From Candidatus Omnitrophota bacterium (GTDB taxonomy: Bacteria > Omnitrophota > Gorgyraeia > Gygaellales > Profunditerraquicolaceae), in NCBI GenBank assembly GCA_030691585.1, contig JAUYEC010000147.1, positions 1 to 14,807 of the forward strand: DNA of 14,807 nucleotides, written 5' to 3'. Both the position numbers and the translations under genes were made by a program. Below are positions 10,501 through 13,500 of this stretch, one piece after another (within the stretch, counting starts at the first letter, position 1; the number at the start of each line of letters is the position of its first letter). Under the pieces are notes generated by a model that made no database searches, had not been told where the DNA came from, and saw nothing but the letters and a program-made list of their open reading frames with translations.

Positions 10501-13500
10501 GGCGATGCGGGATACCTCAAAGCGCCCGAAAAAAGCTTTTATCCCGTATGAAATTATAGAGATATTGGAAAGAGATCCGGATAAGCGTTTGTGGAATCTG
10601 GCACTTAAACTGAATCGGCAATTTTCAGAAGCGCCCGGTAGAGAAGAGGCAGAGTGGGTATTTAATTTTTCCGTAGATTTAAGAAGGCAGATGGAACAAG
10701 GCCCGCTCGCCATTTCTGAACTAGTAGCGGCGATTGAGAAAAAATGTGTTGGTTTACCTTGTGGTGAAGTCCCGATGTTACTGGGGGGTATTATAAACCC
10801 CATGGTTAGCCTTCGCAAGACTTACGGCACAGTATCGGAAGTTGCCTTAATAAGGGCAGGAGTAAGGCCTGCGTTAAAGATAGGGCGAAAAGCAAAAGAA
10901 AAAGCAAAAGCAAAACAGGCCCCTGCAAGGGCCAAGCAATCCAGGGCGTCCGGAATAGGAAGATTACGCCATGCTATAGAAGAAATTGCCCGGATGGATG
11001 GCTGTTATGCGGTTGATCAGATCCCTATGCAACGCCTAAGAGATGTCTGTGGAGAATTAGTAAGTGAATTGCCGCAGATTTGGCAAGAACTACAGCAGGA
11101 TGGCCGGCTTTGGGGCAAGTTTTCACCGGAGCTCAAGCCGATAATTGTGAAGATAGTAACGAGTTATCTGCAGCAACCCGTCCGCCCCGGCCGGAGAACG
11201 GATCAGCTTCATGTGGGCATTAGGGCCGCGGCAGGAAAAACTAAGGCGCCTGTTTTGGAGGCGGACAGTGTAGTCAGTATCGTGCCGTTTGCCCGCGGCA
11301 GGCAGGCTAGTTATCAGGTCAAAGCGGATGATCTGCTTGGGTGGTGCCGGCCGGTTATTGAACGTTGTCTTACTTTATCGGCCAGCTATTTCGGTCCGGG
11401 GTATCTGATTAATGTTGAGAAGATAAAAATCTGGGACAGGCTTGCAACAGACGGCAAAGAAGAGCCGGTGGCGCAATTTTCCGCCGGGACAATGCATATT
11501 TCGCAAAAGGCATTATTGGCGGTGCTTAATTCGCGGTTAGGTCTGGGCCGGTTAGCGCAGGCGTTTATGCTGGAGTTGATCTTCCACGACGGCATTGCCA
11601 GCGGCTTTGCCGTTTTAAGCGGGGAAGAGAATTGCGGGGTAAGAGAGGCAGTGGCTACTGCCCTTTCCTATATGCATTACCTCGACCCGGCAGAGATACG
11701 GGATACACAGGCACAGGCACAATACCGCACCGATATATTGGCGTTACTTAAGCCCAGCGATCGCGCCGGGTTTAGCCGGTTTGGCTTCAGGGTAAGCAAC
11801 AGGTTGTATCATCTTTATAATCAAACCTGGGTTATGCCGCCTAGCCTGCCGGATATATTTAATCATGTTTTAGATAGCATTTATGATAATCCGCGCTATA
11901 AGCGTGAACAGCAAGCGCTGGACAGCCTGGGTGGCCGGCGGCAGATCTTAGAGCGTTGCGGTCAAGCCTATAAAAGGACGCGCCTTGTTATGGATTATAA
12001 CGATGTCCTTTTTGAGGCCCAGCGTTTGTGGCGCAAAGATTGGGACGATCTTTTACAAGAGCCCAGTGTAAGAAACAGGAATGAATTAAAGCATCGCTTA
12101 GAGGATAGGATGTATTTAGCGGCTGACCGGGCACATCATCAATTTTCAGGAGGCACAGCCAAGCGGATAGAGGCGGTTGAGGTTCTCTCCGGGGCGTTGC
12201 GTGAATTATCCTACTCTAGGGTGGAATTTTTAACAGAGCAGATCCGCGAGAATATTGATGCGCCTACAATAGAGACTTTATTAAGCTTAAACTTTACCGC
12301 TTCTAATGACGGGGTGCGAATTTCTACCAGCGATGGCAGCAAGGTCGATCCTTATGCCCGGCATTCTCTAAAAATTTTAGAGAAGATCCGGGATTGGCAG
12401 GATATTCCGTACCGGTTATTTTATTCGCTTCTTGATTTCTTACTCCGGCGCGCTTTAGATAATGATCTTCCCGCGCGCGATGCCTCCCATATTAGTTTAC
12501 CTTCGGATAAGAAACCCGGCCGTAATGATCCTTGTCCCTGCGGAAGCGGGAAAAAATACAAGAAATGCTGCGGGCGTAATGATGACGAGGGGCAGGCCGG
12601 GCAGATTCAGGTAGGCGTCAGCCAGGCCAGGGAGCGGCAAACAAGCGTAACGCAAGTGGTAGCAAGGCCTGCTCAGTTAAGGCCAGAAGAAGAAAAAGAT
12701 ATCCCCATGACGTTAGCGCAATGGTGGGAAACTATCGATAGCGAAAGAACGCCCGGCCGCCATTTCGCAGGAATGGATTTGGATGGCCTCGGTAAAGTCT
12801 TAGGTAATATTATTAGTACCAAGCCGCATCGGGCCGTTTTTGCTATGGCGGCGGCAATAGAGGCGCGTTTTTACAGGTTTGAAGAAGCCCGGCTGCTTGT
12901 GGAGCGCGGGTTAAAGTTCGAACCGGCAAGCACGATGCTCGAATTTTTGCTTTCTGAGATAAAGCATATTCAAGAGGTTCTGCATAGTTTGGAAGAAGCC
13001 AAGTCAGATAAGAGCGGCTTCTTGCGTAAAATGGTAGTTCCTGATGGCAAGGGCGGTTACCGGGTAGACACTTTGGGTTTTGGAGGTCAATGGCAGGTAT
13101 GGGACCTATGCAAGGAGCCGATTGTGGGAAATACCCCGGCAGTACTGCGCACGTTAAAATCATTGAATTGGTGTATAGAACATATAGACCAAGTCAGCGT
13201 TTTAAATCAATCCGGCGCGCGGGAAGAAATGGATATTGCTGATTTTAGTTTTGGCGACGTCTATGTCATTGAAGAAGACAGGCGCGAAGTTTTCCCGAAT
13301 CTTACCTTGATGGAAGGAATATGTTTCTCTGCTACTCCCACACGGGATGGTCGTTACGCGGTGGATGTTTTAGTTTCGCCGAGTTTCCTGCTGTTGGGAA
13401 GGGAACGTCAGATGGGCATGATCAAAGACAATTTCTATGGCAGGAAGCCATATTTTGCTATTAGAGATGCATTGTCTATTGCCGAGCAGGAAAAAAATCG

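Noticed and set aside
11585..11599. HDGIA as an active zinc protease site
   Set aside because: Both the catalytic Glu and the second His of HExxH are missing.
12515..12574. SEC-C motif as evidence for SecA
   Set aside because: No SecA helicase motifs occur anywhere upstream; SEC-C occurs in many unrelated proteins.
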